Of a stretch of DNA of 64,000 bases, positions 1 to 8,098 are shown one piece after another (within the stretch, counting starts at the first letter, position 1; every line of letters starts with the position of its first letter). The notes under the pieces were generated by a model, which was not told the origin of the DNA, did not search any database, and saw nothing but the letters and a program-made list of their open reading frames with translations. A program made the position numbers and the translations under genes. Source of the DNA: Caenispirillum bisanense. Its GTDB lineage: Bacteria > Pseudomonadota > Alphaproteobacteria > Rhodospirillales > Rhodospirillaceae. The stretch spans positions 104,885-168,884 of the forward strand of contig NZ_OCNJ01000003.1 of the NCBI RefSeq assembly GCF_900230255.1. The letters are read 5' to 3'.

Positions 1-542
1 GCGCGACGGATCAGCAGGTCGCGCACTTCGGCCTCGAACTGGCGCACCTTGTGGCGCGCGGCGAGGATCTCGATCATCTGGTCGCCGCCCGAGGCGCCGC
101 TCAGCCCCGCCGCCGAGGCATAGGCCTGCAGGGCCTGCAGGCCCGGCTGGTAGGCCTGCTGGCCCGGCCGGGTGACGGCACCGACCACGAAGACCGGGCG
201 GTAGGCCGCCATGTCGATGGTGACCGGCGCGGCGTACTCCAGCACCGCCGCGACCCGCTCCCGGATGGCCGCCTCGGCCGCCGCCAGGTCGAGCCCGGCG
301 ACGGCGATGCCGCCCGCCAGCGGCAGCCGGATGCGCCCGTCGAGCCCCACCTGATAGGTGCCGGACAGGTCGTTCTGGCCGTAGACGGCGATCTTCACGG
401 CCTCGCCCGCCGCCAGCCGATGCTCCGCCTGCGGCGGGGCGTCGGCGGCGCGCGCGGGTGGGGCGGCGGCGGCGGCCGCGACGGCCGCGACGACCGCGGT
501 GGCGGCGAGACTCGGCAGGCGCAGGGACGGGCGGCGAGCCAT
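1..542 (-). CDS. Polysaccharide export protein, Wza/GumB type (partial, 3' end outside window)
   Basis: This would be a periplasmic/outer-membrane polysaccharide export protein that forms the exit channel of a capsule or exopolysaccharide secretion system. About 180 residues are visible. An Ala-rich secretory signal (residues 1-32, ending near PPARAADAP) is followed by a Poly_export-type domain with the pattern LAAGEAVKIAVYGQNDLSG and GRIRLPLAGGIAVAGLDL, and then the start of an SLBB-like segment (VGAVTRPGQQAYQPG). The start at 542 is the ATG preceding MARRPSLRLP. No lipobox cysteine is seen, so it may not be a lipoprotein as classical Wza is. The Crp-family gene lies just upstream on the same strand, 13 bp away, suggesting co-transcription. 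The family assignment is from remembered motifs; the C-terminus is not available. Confidence 0.8.
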   Translation of the reverse strand, partial: MARRPSLRLPSLAATAVVAAVAAAAAAPPARAADAPPQAEHRLAAGEAVKIAVYGQNDLSGTYQVGLDGRIRLPLAGGIAVAGLDLAAAEAAIRERVAAVLEYAAPVTIDMAAYRPVFVVGAVTRPGQQAYQPGLQALQAYASAAGLSGASGGDQMIEILAARHKVRQFEAEVRDLLIRR

Positions 543-555
543 GGCGGCGGTCTCC

Positions 556-1350
556 TCACCCGTGCTGCAGGATGCGACTGGGCGCGGCGTGGTAGCACTC
601 GCAGGCCATGGCTTCGAGGCCCGGACGGTCGAGAATGCCGATCTGGCCACGGCGATAGGTGATGAGGCCCCGCTCCATGAGGCCGTGCGCCGCAGCCGTC
701 ACCGTGGTGCGCTGCACCCCGAGCATGGCCGCCGTTTCGTCCTGGGTGAGCAGCAGGGTCTCCTTGCCGGTGCGGTCCTGGAACTCCAGCAGGAAGCGCG
801 CCAGCCGCGCCCGCGCCGGGTGCAGGGCATGGCAGGCCGCCGACCGCACCACGGCTGCGTGCAGCAGAGCCTCGGCCCCGAGCAGGCTGGCGTGCAGGGT
901 ACGGCTGGCGTCGCACAGGCGGCGGACTGTCGCCACCGGCACGCGCAGGGCATCGCCGCCGACCAGAACCGTGGCCCGTACGGCGGACGCCGGCACGCCG
1001 AGCAGCGCCATGCCGCCCACCATGCCCTCGCAGCCGACGAAGGCGACCTCGGCCGAAGTGCCGTCGCGCATGGGCACCACCAGGGCCAGCACCGCCGTTT
1101 CCGGGAAGCACAGGCGAACCACCGGATCGCCGATGTCGGTCAGGGTCTCGCCGCGGTGCAGGCGCACCCGTTCCGCGCAAGCCATGATCAGGGCGGCATC
1201 CGACGGCATGGACCGGTTGAGGACGGCGTTGCGGGACCGGCGCTTGTCGTGCGGTGAAGCCGCGGCACGCGGGCCCTGCGCCCCCGTGGAGGACGCCGAC
1301 AGAGAGGTGGCGCGGACGGCGGCGTCCTCGTCCTTCGCAATGAATTCCAT
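556..1350 (-). CDS. Crp/Fnr-family transcriptional regulator
   Basis: The protein has an N-terminal cyclic-nucleotide-binding-like beta-barrel (from about LHRGETLTDIGDPV) and a C-terminal winged helix with the pattern LTQDETAAMLGVQRTTVTAAAHGL. It ends with the tail DRPGLEAMACECY seen in many alphaproteobacterial Crp-like proteins encoded near polysaccharide genes. I prefer the ATG at 1350 (264 aa): GGAG lies 8 nt before it. The longer frame from 1446 (296 aa) adds codons that are rare in this genome. No Fnr-type N-terminal cysteine cluster is visible, so the effector is unlikely to be an iron-sulfur cluster. It probably controls the export gene immediately downstream and itself. DNA-binding role: known from the family; target: inferred. 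Confidence 0.85.
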   Translation of the reverse strand: MEFIAKDEDAAVRATSLSASSTGAQGPRAAASPHDKRRSRNAVLNRSMPSDAALIMACAERVRLHRGETLTDIGDPVVRLCFPETAVLALVVPMRDGTSAEVAFVGCEGMVGGMALLGVPASAVRATVLVGGDALRVPVATVRRLCDASRTLHASLLGAEALLHAAVVRSAACHALHPARARLARFLLEFQDRTGKETLLLTQDETAAMLGVQRTTVTAAAHGLMERGLITYRRGQIGILDRPGLEAMACECYHAAPSRILQHG

Positions 1351-1664
1351 TCCGGAAACTCCGTCGATGGTGAGTGCGCGACACACGGTCGCAGCGACCG
1401 GGGACACGCGCTCGGCGGGAGTCTGCGGCACTAGCTTGCCGCTCATCTCGAAAAATGCTCCGGCGCAAGTTTGTCTGCAACAAAACTGAAGTCGCAGTGT
1501 AACAATGGAATCTCCACCTGATGTGTGGGCGGGGATCTATAAGTTGGCGCGGAGGATTGCCTTGGAGGCGTGCAGTAACGCCCCGTTGTATCAGTTGCCA
1601 CCTTTTGAAGGTGTTGCACTGCGACAAAGGTCTCGAATTCCCTCTACCGGCGAGCCCGCGGCTT
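1351..1664. promoter_or_regulatory. Non-coding region upstream of the Crp-family gene, with repeated elements
   Basis: This gap of about 310 bp lies 5' of the Crp-like gene and 3' of the phosphotransferase gene. It is less GC-rich than its surroundings. Two 14-bp arms, GTCGCAGTGTAACA at 1491-1504 and TGTTGCACTGCGAC at 1612-1625, form an inverted repeat with one mismatch. A related element, TTTGTCTGCAACA, lies near 1470-1482. A short dyad CACCTT-TTG-AAGGTG sits between the arms near 1601-1615. These are plausible operator sites for the adjacent Crp-like protein; no assignment can be proved from sequence alone. I see no convincing gene here. Confidence 0.45.
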
Positions 1665-2897
1665 CTATGCCACCGTGTCGACGGCATGACGGAGGAGCGC
1701 CAGGTAGCCCGCATCCTCCGTCTGCGCTCTGTCTGCCTCCCTCGCTTCGGCGAACCACAGCACCGTTTCGATCAGGCTGAGGATCGCCAGCAGTGGCGCA
1801 TGCGCCGGTTCCAGGCCCTGCGCCGCCAGGGTGGCGGCGGCTTCCGCCTGCAGGCGACGGGTGCCGCGGGGGCCGGGGCGGGCGTCGCGTCGGTGCTGGT
1901 CGAACTGGAGGAACTGGAGCAGGTCGCGGCCGAGCGGTGCGTCGCCCGCTGCCCGCTCCCAGTCCCATACCACCAGGCGGCCGCCGCGCTGCACCCGCAT
2001 GTTGGGCGGGATCCAGTCGCCGTGGCCGAGGCCGAACACCAGCGGTTCGTCGCCCCAGCGCTCCTCCACCACTCGTGCCGCGTCGGTCAGCGTCGCCGCG
2101 CCGGCGGCCGACAGGTGATCGGCGAGGGTGCCGATGCGCCGGCGCTCGCGGTGCCAGAACGGGCTCTGGCCGAGGCGCAATTGCCGTGGCGGCAGGGCGC
2201 AGACCAGTGCCGACAGGGCCTCGGGCGGAATGTCGGCCAGCCGCGCCGGCGCCCGGCCGCCCGCGGGCAGGGGGGCGACCACCAGGGCCTGCAGCCCGTT
2301 CCACGGCCCGGCGGCGAGCACCGCGGGCACCGTCACCGGGCTGCCGGCGACCGCCGGGGCGAGGGTGGCGAGCATCGCCGCCTCGGCCGCGATGAGGCGG
2401 CGGGTCAGCGGCTCCCAGCCGAACTTGGCGTAGGCGAGGGGGCGTCCCTGCGGGTCGCTCACCTGCACCACGGGCTTGCCGTTGGGCCGGTCGGGCGCCA
2501 GCCGCAGGGCGGTGACGAACCGCCGGGTGCCGAGCACGTCGGCGAGGTAGTCGTGCAGCGGCAACGCGCTCCCGGGCAGCGCCGGCCCGACCGTCAGGCG
2601 GTGGCGCAGCAGGGGCGCCGCCAGGCCCAGGCGGCTGAGTGCCTGCAGCATGCGCGCCGCCACCCGCATGGCCGGCGCGGCGGCACCCTCGGCATAGGGG
2701 GCGAGTGCCGTCCGCAGGCAGGCGGCCGAGGCGTCGAGCGGCAGCAGGGCGCGCGGGTTGCGGGCGCTCGGCACCAGGGCATAGCGCCAGGGAGCCGACG
2801 TTCCGCCGCCGCGGCAGACCAGCGCCGGATCGCCGCCGCCCAGCACCACGAGGGCCTGCGCCAGCGGATCGGGGGGAGGGAGCGGCAGCGGCGGCAT
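1665..2897 (-). CDS. APH-fold phosphotransferase (aminoglycoside phosphotransferase-like)
   Basis: The 410-residue protein has a kinase-like C-lobe with an intact Brenner motif, H292-G-D294-W-I-P-P-N299, and a metal-binding aspartate in VVWDWE (D312). A likely ATP-binding lysine lies in LAYAKFG (K158). This is the signature of the APH/choline-kinase superfamily, which phosphorylates small molecules. An N-terminal region of about 130 residues does not match the kinase fold and is unassigned. It starts at the ATG at 2897, which overlaps the stop of the upstream gene by one base (TGATG), so the two are almost certainly translationally coupled. Location beside export and galE genes suggests a sugar or nucleoside substrate rather than an antibiotic; that is inference. 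Confidence 0.75.
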   Translation of the reverse strand: MPPLPLPPPDPLAQALVVLGGGDPALVCRGGGTSAPWRYALVPSARNPRALLPLDASAACLRTALAPYAEGAAAPAMRVAARMLQALSRLGLAAPLLRHRLTVGPALPGSALPLHDYLADVLGTRRFVTALRLAPDRPNGKPVVQVSDPQGRPLAYAKFGWEPLTRRLIAAEAAMLATLAPAVAGSPVTVPAVLAAGPWNGLQALVVAPLPAGGRAPARLADIPPEALSALVCALPPRQLRLGQSPFWHRERRRIGTLADHLSAAGAATLTDAARVVEERWGDEPLVFGLGHGDWIPPNMRVQRGGRLVVWDWERAAGDAPLGRDLLQFLQFDQHRRDARPGPRGTRRLQAEAAATLAAQGLEPAHAPLLAILSLIETVLWFAEAREADRAQTEDAGYLALLRHAVDTVA

Positions 2898-4459
2898 CAC
2901 AACGCCTCCCACACGGCGGCGACGGCCCGCGCCGCGGTTTCGTCGAGGCTGCCGGAGGTGTCGATGGCGATGACGCGGGAGTCGGGAAAGTCGGCCATGC
3001 GCTCCAGGTCCCACCGGCGGCGGACGGCCGCGGGATCGGGGCCGCCGGCCTTGTTGCGGGTGGCGTCGCGACCGAGGGCGACGGCCAGCGGCGCCTCCAG
3101 CCGCAGGACGATGTCGGGTACCGGCATGGCGGCATAGGCGCGGCGTTCCGCCTGCATCAGCCACCGCTTCGGGCCGCCGCCGGCGGCCTCCACCGCGGCG
3201 GCGTCGAACCGCGAGCTGTCGATGGCCCCGTCGGTGCGCGAGGGGTAGCGGTCGCACACCACGACGCGGCCGCGCGATGCGTGGCGGAAGGCGCGCCGCA
3301 GCAGGCTGCGGCGGTCGTGCGCCAGCAGCGTCATGCGCACCACATGGAACAGCGAGAAGGTGTTGCGCCGCCGCCGCTCCGGCGTCTCGTACTCCGACAG
3401 GCGCTCGTGCGGCAACAGCCGGCGGGCGAGCGGCACGAACAGCCGCGGCAGCGCCGACAGCACGGTCGCCGGCGGCTTGCCGACGTGCATGGCGCGCACG
3501 TCCAGGTGCCGCCCGAGGCGCTCGGCGACGGCGGCGGAGAGGGTCGACTTGCCAGTGCCCTTGGGGCCGACGACGGCGACGACGGCGCCGCCGGTCAGGG
3601 GCGACAGGTCGCCGTGGCCGCCGGCTTTATCGGCGATCCAGGCCAGCACCCGCCGCAGGCGCGACAGACTGTCCGCCACCGGATCGAGGCGGCGGAAGCG
3701 GCGCAGCCGCCACGCCGTGACCAGGCCGAGCCGGACCCGCGCCGCCACGGCCGCCGCGCCGCGCCGCTCGGCCGCGGCCAGCAGCGCCGTCCACAGGGCG
3801 TCGTCGATCTCCGGCAGGTGGCGGACGCGCAGGCGGTCGGTCTCCGCCGGGTCGGCCGCCGCCCGCAGCCAAGCCAGTTCGGCGACGGTCTTGCCGTAGC
3901 GGCGGTTGATCTTGGCGACCTCGATCAGGCTGGTGTGCTTGAGCGCCACCCGCACGACGAAGGACAGCAGTTCCGCCTCCGCCGACGGCACCGGCACGCC
4001 GGCCATGGGCCGCCGCCCGCCGAGCAGCAGGGCGGCGAGGGGGAAGCGGGTGTTCTTGACCAGGCTGTCGCCGCCGACCACGGCGAAGTGGACGTGCAGG
4101 TCGATCAGCCGGCCGCGCTCGCGGTCGAGGCCGATGGCGTGGAAGACGCCGGGATGGCCGACGCCGCGCTGCGACAGGCAGGGCTTGAACCCGGCCGCCG
4201 CCACCGCCTGCAGGAGCCCGGCCTGGTCGCGTCGGTCGACCAGCAGGTCGATGTCCTGCAAGCCGGCCAGGGTCTCGCCCAGGCGGATGTTGCTCTTGAA
4301 GTGGCAATGCCGGACGCCGCGGGCCGCCAGTTCGGCGAACAGCCGCAGGATCTCGGGCCGGGCACCCTCCCGCCACTCGGGCGGGGCCGGACGGTCGAGC
4401 AGCGGCGGCACGGCCGCGATGGGGCTGCCGGTGGGGTCGTGAGCCTCGGCGTCGGGCAT
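2897..4459 (-). CDS. Nucleotidyltransferase fused to thymidylate-kinase-like P-loop domain
   Basis: The 520-residue protein has two modules. Residues 40-270 look like the uncharacterised NTP_transf_5-type nucleotidyltransferase family: HFKSNIRL (53-60) followed by DIDLLVDRRDQ (69-79), the expected metal-binding acidic pair, and LIDLHVHF near 118-125. Residues 290-520 form a P-loop kinase with Walker A GPKGTGKST (298-306) and a thymidylate-kinase-like DRYPSRTDG segment. AGGAG lies 7 nt before the ATG at 4459, so that start is preferred over upstream ATGs. It shares a TGATG overlap with the phosphotransferase gene. The fusion implies transfer of a nucleotide or phosphate to a sugar or nucleoside, perhaps for polysaccharide building; substrate unknown. 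Confidence 0.72.
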   Translation of the reverse strand: MPDAEAHDPTGSPIAAVPPLLDRPAPPEWREGARPEILRLFAELAARGVRHCHFKSNIRLGETLAGLQDIDLLVDRRDQAGLLQAVAAAGFKPCLSQRGVGHPGVFHAIGLDRERGRLIDLHVHFAVVGGDSLVKNTRFPLAALLLGGRRPMAGVPVPSAEAELLSFVVRVALKHTSLIEVAKINRRYGKTVAELAWLRAAADPAETDRLRVRHLPEIDDALWTALLAAAERRGAAAVAARVRLGLVTAWRLRRFRRLDPVADSLSRLRRVLAWIADKAGGHGDLSPLTGGAVVAVVGPKGTGKSTLSAAVAERLGRHLDVRAMHVGKPPATVLSALPRLFVPLARRLLPHERLSEYETPERRRRNTFSLFHVVRMTLLAHDRRSLLRRAFRHASRGRVVVCDRYPSRTDGAIDSSRFDAAAVEAAGGGPKRWLMQAERRAYAAMPVPDIVLRLEAPLAVALGRDATRNKAGGPDPAAVRRRWDLERMADFPDSRVIAIDTSGSLDETAARAVAAVWEAL

Positions 4460-4517
4460 GCGCAGCTCCTGCGGCGGGGACGGCTGGGAGCTGCGATCCT
4501 GCGGCGGCCGACGCCGC

Positions 4518-4623
4518 CGGTCCGTCGGAACCCCGACACTTTCCAGCTTCCGGCGAGGCAGCCTCATCCGTCTGGTATCCCGGCTTTCCGGATGGGCAGG
4601 TGGGTCGGGAAGCCGACGGACCG
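4518..4623. promoter_or_regulatory. Divergent promoter region with a perfect 11-bp inverted repeat
   Basis: CGGTCCGTCGG at 4518-4528 and its exact complement CCGACGGACCG at 4613-4623 flank the space between the divergently transcribed nucleotidyltransferase gene and the Calx-beta gene. Arms this far apart (84 bp between) could be a pair of operator half-sites or looped sites. No -35/-10 pair is clear enough to call. Confidence 0.3.
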
Positions 4624-4695
4624 CGGCCCTCGCGCCCGGTTAGATGCCGGAAAAGGCGCCTTGCCCGATGCCGGTCTGCCAAGGGAGCGACAGGA

Positions 4696-6612
4696 ATGGT
4701 CTACGCCGTCACAGTCTACAGCACCACCGCCATGGGCAGCGTCGATCCCGCCGGGCTGACCTACGACCCCATCGCCCGCAAGCTGCTGATGGTGGACTCG
4801 GAAGTGGACGAGAAGCCCTTCTACGCCACCGACAACATGTTCGCGGTGAGCCTCGACGGCACGCTGGAAAAGCGCAGTCCGCTGACCAAGGTCACCAAGG
4901 AACCGACGGGCATCGCCTACAATCCGGCGACCGGCACCCTGTTCGTCACCGACGACGACGCCCGCAAGATCTACGAGGTCAGCCGCAGCGACCCGACGGT
5001 GGTGCTGAGCTCGTTCTCCTCCACCGCCGTCGGCGTGACCGACCTGGAGGACATCTGCGCGGCGCCCGACGGCAACCTGTTCCTCATCGATGAATACGAC
5101 CGCTCCATCGTCGAGGTGACGCGCACCGGCGAGCTGGTGGCGACCACCTTCATGCCGTCCATCATCAAGCGGCCGGAAGCCATCGCCTACGACGCCGAGA
5201 ACGACGTGTTCTACGTCGCCGGCGGCTGGTACGCCGACATCTACAAGGTCGGCCGCGACGGTTCCATCCTCGGCACCATCAAGGTGCTGCGCGACTACCG
5301 CAACGTCGACGGCGGCAACGTCGCCCCCAAGGGCCTTGCCCTGGTCCACAACGACGACGGTTCGACGACCCTGTGGGTGGCCGACTACGGCAAGGACCAG
5401 GTGGCCGACGGCCGCCTGTTCAGCATCGAGATCGAACCCGCCCCGCCGCCCCTGGCCGTCGCCGTATCGGACGGCACGCCGCTGCCGCAGGTGGAGCAGG
5501 CGGGCGTGCAGGTGGCCTTCACCCTGTCGCTCAATACCGTGGCGACGGAAGCGGTGCGCGTCACCTGGTCGACGGTCGACGGTACCGCCAAGGCCGGCAG
5601 CGACTTCGTGGGGGTCAGCCAGGGCACCGTCGAGATCGCGGCGGGTGCCAAGACGGCCACCGTCTTCGTCACGCTGCTCGACGATGCGACGGTGGAGCAG
5701 ACCGAGGGCTTCTCGGTGGCGGTGCAATCGGCCGTCGGCGTAGACACGGGCAAGGCCGTGCTGCTGGCCGACGCCTCGGGCAGCGCCACCATCGCCGACG
5801 ACGACGCGGCGCCGCCGCAGGTCATGGTCTACGACGCTGGCGCCTTCGGCAGCACCGATCCGTCGTCCATCACCTATGTCGCTTCGCGCGGGCTGGTGGT
5901 GACCGGCGATTCCGAGGTCGACGAAAACCCCTTCTACGCCAAGGACAATGTGTTCGTGCACGGCATCGACGGCACCTTCCGCGGCGGCATCGAGATGACG
6001 CGCGTGAGCCAGGAGGTGACCGGCGTCGCCTGGTGGCGCGACCCCGCCGACGGGGAGGACTACCTGTTCATCACCGACGACGACCAGCAGAGCGTGTTCA
6101 AGGTCGCGCTCGACGCGCCGACGGTGAAGCTGGCGCAGTTCTCCGCCCCCGCCGCCGGCTGCCAGGACCCGGAGGACATCGCCGTCGACCCGGTGACCGG
6201 CAACCTGTTCCTGGTCGACGAGGCGGGGCGCGCCATCCACGAGACGACGCAGACCGGCCAGTGGATCGCCACCATCGCCATGCCGGCGGAGGTGGGCGCG
6301 CCCGAGGCGCTGGCCTACGATGCCGATGCGGGGCTGTTCTACGTCTCGGGTTACAAGAGTTCCGACATCTTCGTGGTCGACCGCGCCGGCGCCCTGGTGG
6401 ACCGCCTCACCGACATCGACGACTGGGCCGGTCGCGATCCGGTGCCGAAGGGCCTCGAACTGGTGCCCGACAGCGACGGCAGCGGCATGACCCTGTGGGT
6501 CGCCGACTACGGTGCCGACCAGGTGGCCGACGGGCGGATCTTCGTGATCGAGCTGCCCGACCACGATCCTCTGGTCGCCGGCCTGTTCGGCACGGAACTG
6601 ATCCAGGTCTGA
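4696..6612 (+). CDS. Tandem beta-propeller-like protein with a central Calx-beta domain
   Basis: The 638-residue protein is an internal duplication around a Calx-beta module. Residues 1-250 and 375-620 are homologous to each other: both contain VDSEVDEKPFYATDN / GDSEVDENPFYAKDN, a DDD segment (TDDDARKIYEV / TDDDQQSVFKV), LEDI/PEDI followed by GNLFLIDE/GNLFLVDE, and WVADYGKDQVADGR / WVADYGADQVADGR. Such repeats suggest a calcium-rich NHL/SdiA-regulated-like propeller. Residues 260-370 match Calx-beta (TVDGTAKAGSDF, then SGSATIADDD). There is no signal peptide, so if it is exported it would be by a type I-like route. The ATG at 4696 has AAGGGAG upstream. Likely an extracellular or surface protein; the function is unknown. 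Confidence 0.7.
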   Translation: MVYAVTVYSTTAMGSVDPAGLTYDPIARKLLMVDSEVDEKPFYATDNMFAVSLDGTLEKRSPLTKVTKEPTGIAYNPATGTLFVTDDDARKIYEVSRSDPTVVLSSFSSTAVGVTDLEDICAAPDGNLFLIDEYDRSIVEVTRTGELVATTFMPSIIKRPEAIAYDAENDVFYVAGGWYADIYKVGRDGSILGTIKVLRDYRNVDGGNVAPKGLALVHNDDGSTTLWVADYGKDQVADGRLFSIEIEPAPPPLAVAVSDGTPLPQVEQAGVQVAFTLSLNTVATEAVRVTWSTVDGTAKAGSDFVGVSQGTVEIAAGAKTATVFVTLLDDATVEQTEGFSVAVQSAVGVDTGKAVLLADASGSATIADDDAAPPQVMVYDAGAFGSTDPSSITYVASRGLVVTGDSEVDENPFYAKDNVFVHGIDGTFRGGIEMTRVSQEVTGVAWWRDPADGEDYLFITDDDQQSVFKVALDAPTVKLAQFSAPAAGCQDPEDIAVDPVTGNLFLVDEAGRAIHETTQTGQWIATIAMPAEVGAPEALAYDADAGLFYVSGYKSSDIFVVDRAGALVDRLTDIDDWAGRDPVPKGLELVPDSDGSGMTLWVADYGADQVADGRIFVIELPDHDPLVAGLFGTELIQV

Positions 6613-6650
6613 CCTCGGCCGATCCGGCGCACCCTGCGGGGGAGATGTCC

Positions 6651-7682
6651 ATGGTTCCCGTTCTCGTCACCGGGGGCGCCGGCTTCGTCGGCAGCCACAC
6701 GTGCAAGGCCCTGGCCGCGGCGGGCTTCCTGCCCGTGGTCTACGACGACCTGTCCAACGGTTCGGCCGCCGCCGTGCGATGGGGGCCGCTGGTGGTCGGC
6801 GACATCCTGGACGGCGCCCGCCTGCGGGCGGCGCTGGCAAGCTGGCGGCCGGCCGCCGTCATGCACTTCGCCGCCTTCATCGAGGCCGGGGAGTCGGTGC
6901 GCCGGCCGCTCGACTTCTACCGCAACAACGTGGCGGGCGCCGTCGCCGTGGCCGAGGCCATGGTGGCGAGCGGCGTCGGCCATCTCGTGTTCTCCTCCAC
7001 CGCCGCCGTCTACGGCGAGCCCCGGCAGGTGCCGATCCCCGAGCGGCACCTGCTGCGGCCCACCTCCCCCTACGGTCGCAGCAAGCTGATGGTGGAGGAG
7101 ATCCTGCGCGACGCCGTCGCCGCTCACGGCCTGCAGCTCGCCGTGCTGCGCTACTTCAACGCCGCCGGCGCCGACCCCGAGGGCGAGCTGGGCGAAGGCC
7201 ACGACCCGGAGACCCACCTGGTGCCCCTGGCGGTGCGGACGGCGCTCGGCCTGCGCGGGCCGCTTGTCCTCTACGGCACCGACTACCCGACGCCCGACGG
7301 AACCTGCGTGCGCGATTACGTCCACGTCTCGGACCTGGCGGCCGCCCATGTCCTGATCCTGCGGCGGTTGCTCCTGGAGGACGGGCGGGACCCCGGCGCG
7401 GTGCCGACCTACAACGTCGGCACCGGGCGCGGCCATTCGGTGCGCGAGGTGGTGGCGACCGTCGCCGCCGTCACCGGCCGCCGGGTGGCGGTGCGCGAGG
7501 CGCCGCGCCGGCCGGGCGATCCCGCCGTGCTGGTGGCGGCGGCCGACCGCCTGCGCGACGATCTCGGCTGGCGCCCGCAGTGGCCGGCGCTGGTCGATCA
7601 GGTGCGCCATTGTCTGCAGTGGACCGCGGGCCGCGCCGCCGTCGCCCTGCCGGCGGCCGTGTCCGACGGCAGGGCGCCATGA
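6651..7682 (+). CDS. galE: UDP-glucose 4-epimerase
   Basis: This is a 343-residue extended short-chain dehydrogenase/reductase that interconverts UDP-glucose and UDP-galactose, supplying galactosyl residues to surface polysaccharides. The NAD-binding motif TGGAGFVGSH is at residues 7-16. The catalytic serine lies in VFSSTAAVYGEP, and the tyrosine and lysine are in SPYGRSK (Y141, K145). The GalE-typical YFNAAGADPEGELGE and GTCVRDYVHVSDLA follow. ATG 6651 is preferred over 6645 because the GGGGGAG ribosome site needs some spacing. It follows the Calx-beta gene by about 40 bp and is probably in the same transcript. Confidence 0.93.
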   Translation: MVPVLVTGGAGFVGSHTCKALAAAGFLPVVYDDLSNGSAAAVRWGPLVVGDILDGARLRAALASWRPAAVMHFAAFIEAGESVRRPLDFYRNNVAGAVAVAEAMVASGVGHLVFSSTAAVYGEPRQVPIPERHLLRPTSPYGRSKLMVEEILRDAVAAHGLQLAVLRYFNAAGADPEGELGEGHDPETHLVPLAVRTALGLRGPLVLYGTDYPTPDGTCVRDYVHVSDLAAAHVLILRRLLLEDGRDPGAVPTYNVGTGRGHSVREVVATVAAVTGRRVAVREAPRRPGDPAVLVAAADRLRDDLGWRPQWPALVDQVRHCLQWTAGRAAVALPAAVSDGRAP

Positions 7683-7768
7683 CGGGCTCCGCGCCGGGGC
7701 CGCAGGCGCGTCTGCCGGGATGGCTCGTGCCGCCCGTGCCACCCTCGGCTTCGGAGGAGAGGTCCGTC

Positions 7769-8080
7769 GTGTCGATGACCGGAGATCCTCAGACCCAGGT
7801 CATGGCCGACCGGCTGGCCGCACTCGGCCATCCGACGCGCATCACCATTGTCGAGCATCTGGCGCACTGCCCCGAGGGCCTGGCGGTGACCGCCCTGCAG
7901 GAGGCGCTCGGCATCCCGCTCAGCACCCTGTCGCATCATCTGGTGAAGCTGGTCCACTGCGGCATCGTGTCGCAGCACCGCAACGGCCGGACCCTGCTGT
8001 GCCGGGTGGAAGCGGGCGTCCTCGCCGACGTCTCCAGCCGCCTGTCGCCGGCGGCGCGGCCTCCCGACGGCGAGGCCTGA
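7769..8080 (+). CDS. ArsR-family winged-helix regulator
   Basis: This is a small ArsR-type protein of about 103 aa. The visible features are LAALGHPTRITIVEHLAH, a recognition helix region LGIPLSTLSHHLVKLVHCGIV, and a wing QHRNGRTLLCRVE. These match the ArsR/SmtB fold used by GntR-like and biofilm regulators as well as metal sensors; the classic ELCVCDL metal site is absent. I place the start at GTG 7769, which has GGAGGAGAGG 6 nt upstream; the alternatives are ATG 7775 and ATG 7679, the latter overlapping galE by four bases. The stop is 15 bp from the convergent Tad gene. Target unknown. Confidence 0.75.
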   Translation: MSMTGDPQTQVMADRLAALGHPTRITIVEHLAHCPEGLAVTALQEALGIPLSTLSHHLVKLVHCGIVSQHRNGRTLLCRVEAGVLADVSSRLSPAARPPDGEA

Positions 8081-8098
8081 GACGCACGGGTGCGCTCA
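8078..8098. terminator. Compact dyad containing both convergent stop codons
   Basis: TGAG-(a)-CGCAC-GG-GTGCG-CTCA forms a nearly perfect stem (one bulged base). Its left end is the TGA of the ArsR-type gene and its right end the TGA of the TadE-like gene on the other strand. No T-tract follows, so it is only a candidate bidirectional terminator. Confidence 0.4.

Noticed and set aside
1351-1446. Extended start for the Crp-family gene
   Set aside because: The added codons include several rare ones (CTA, ACT, TGT, GTT, GGA), and the internal ATG at 1350 has a better-placed GGAG.
1665-2897. Antibiotic resistance gene
   Set aside because: The APH fold is present, but the long unrelated N-terminus and the coupling to a nucleotidyltransferase-kinase gene in a polysaccharide neighbourhood argue for a metabolic substrate.
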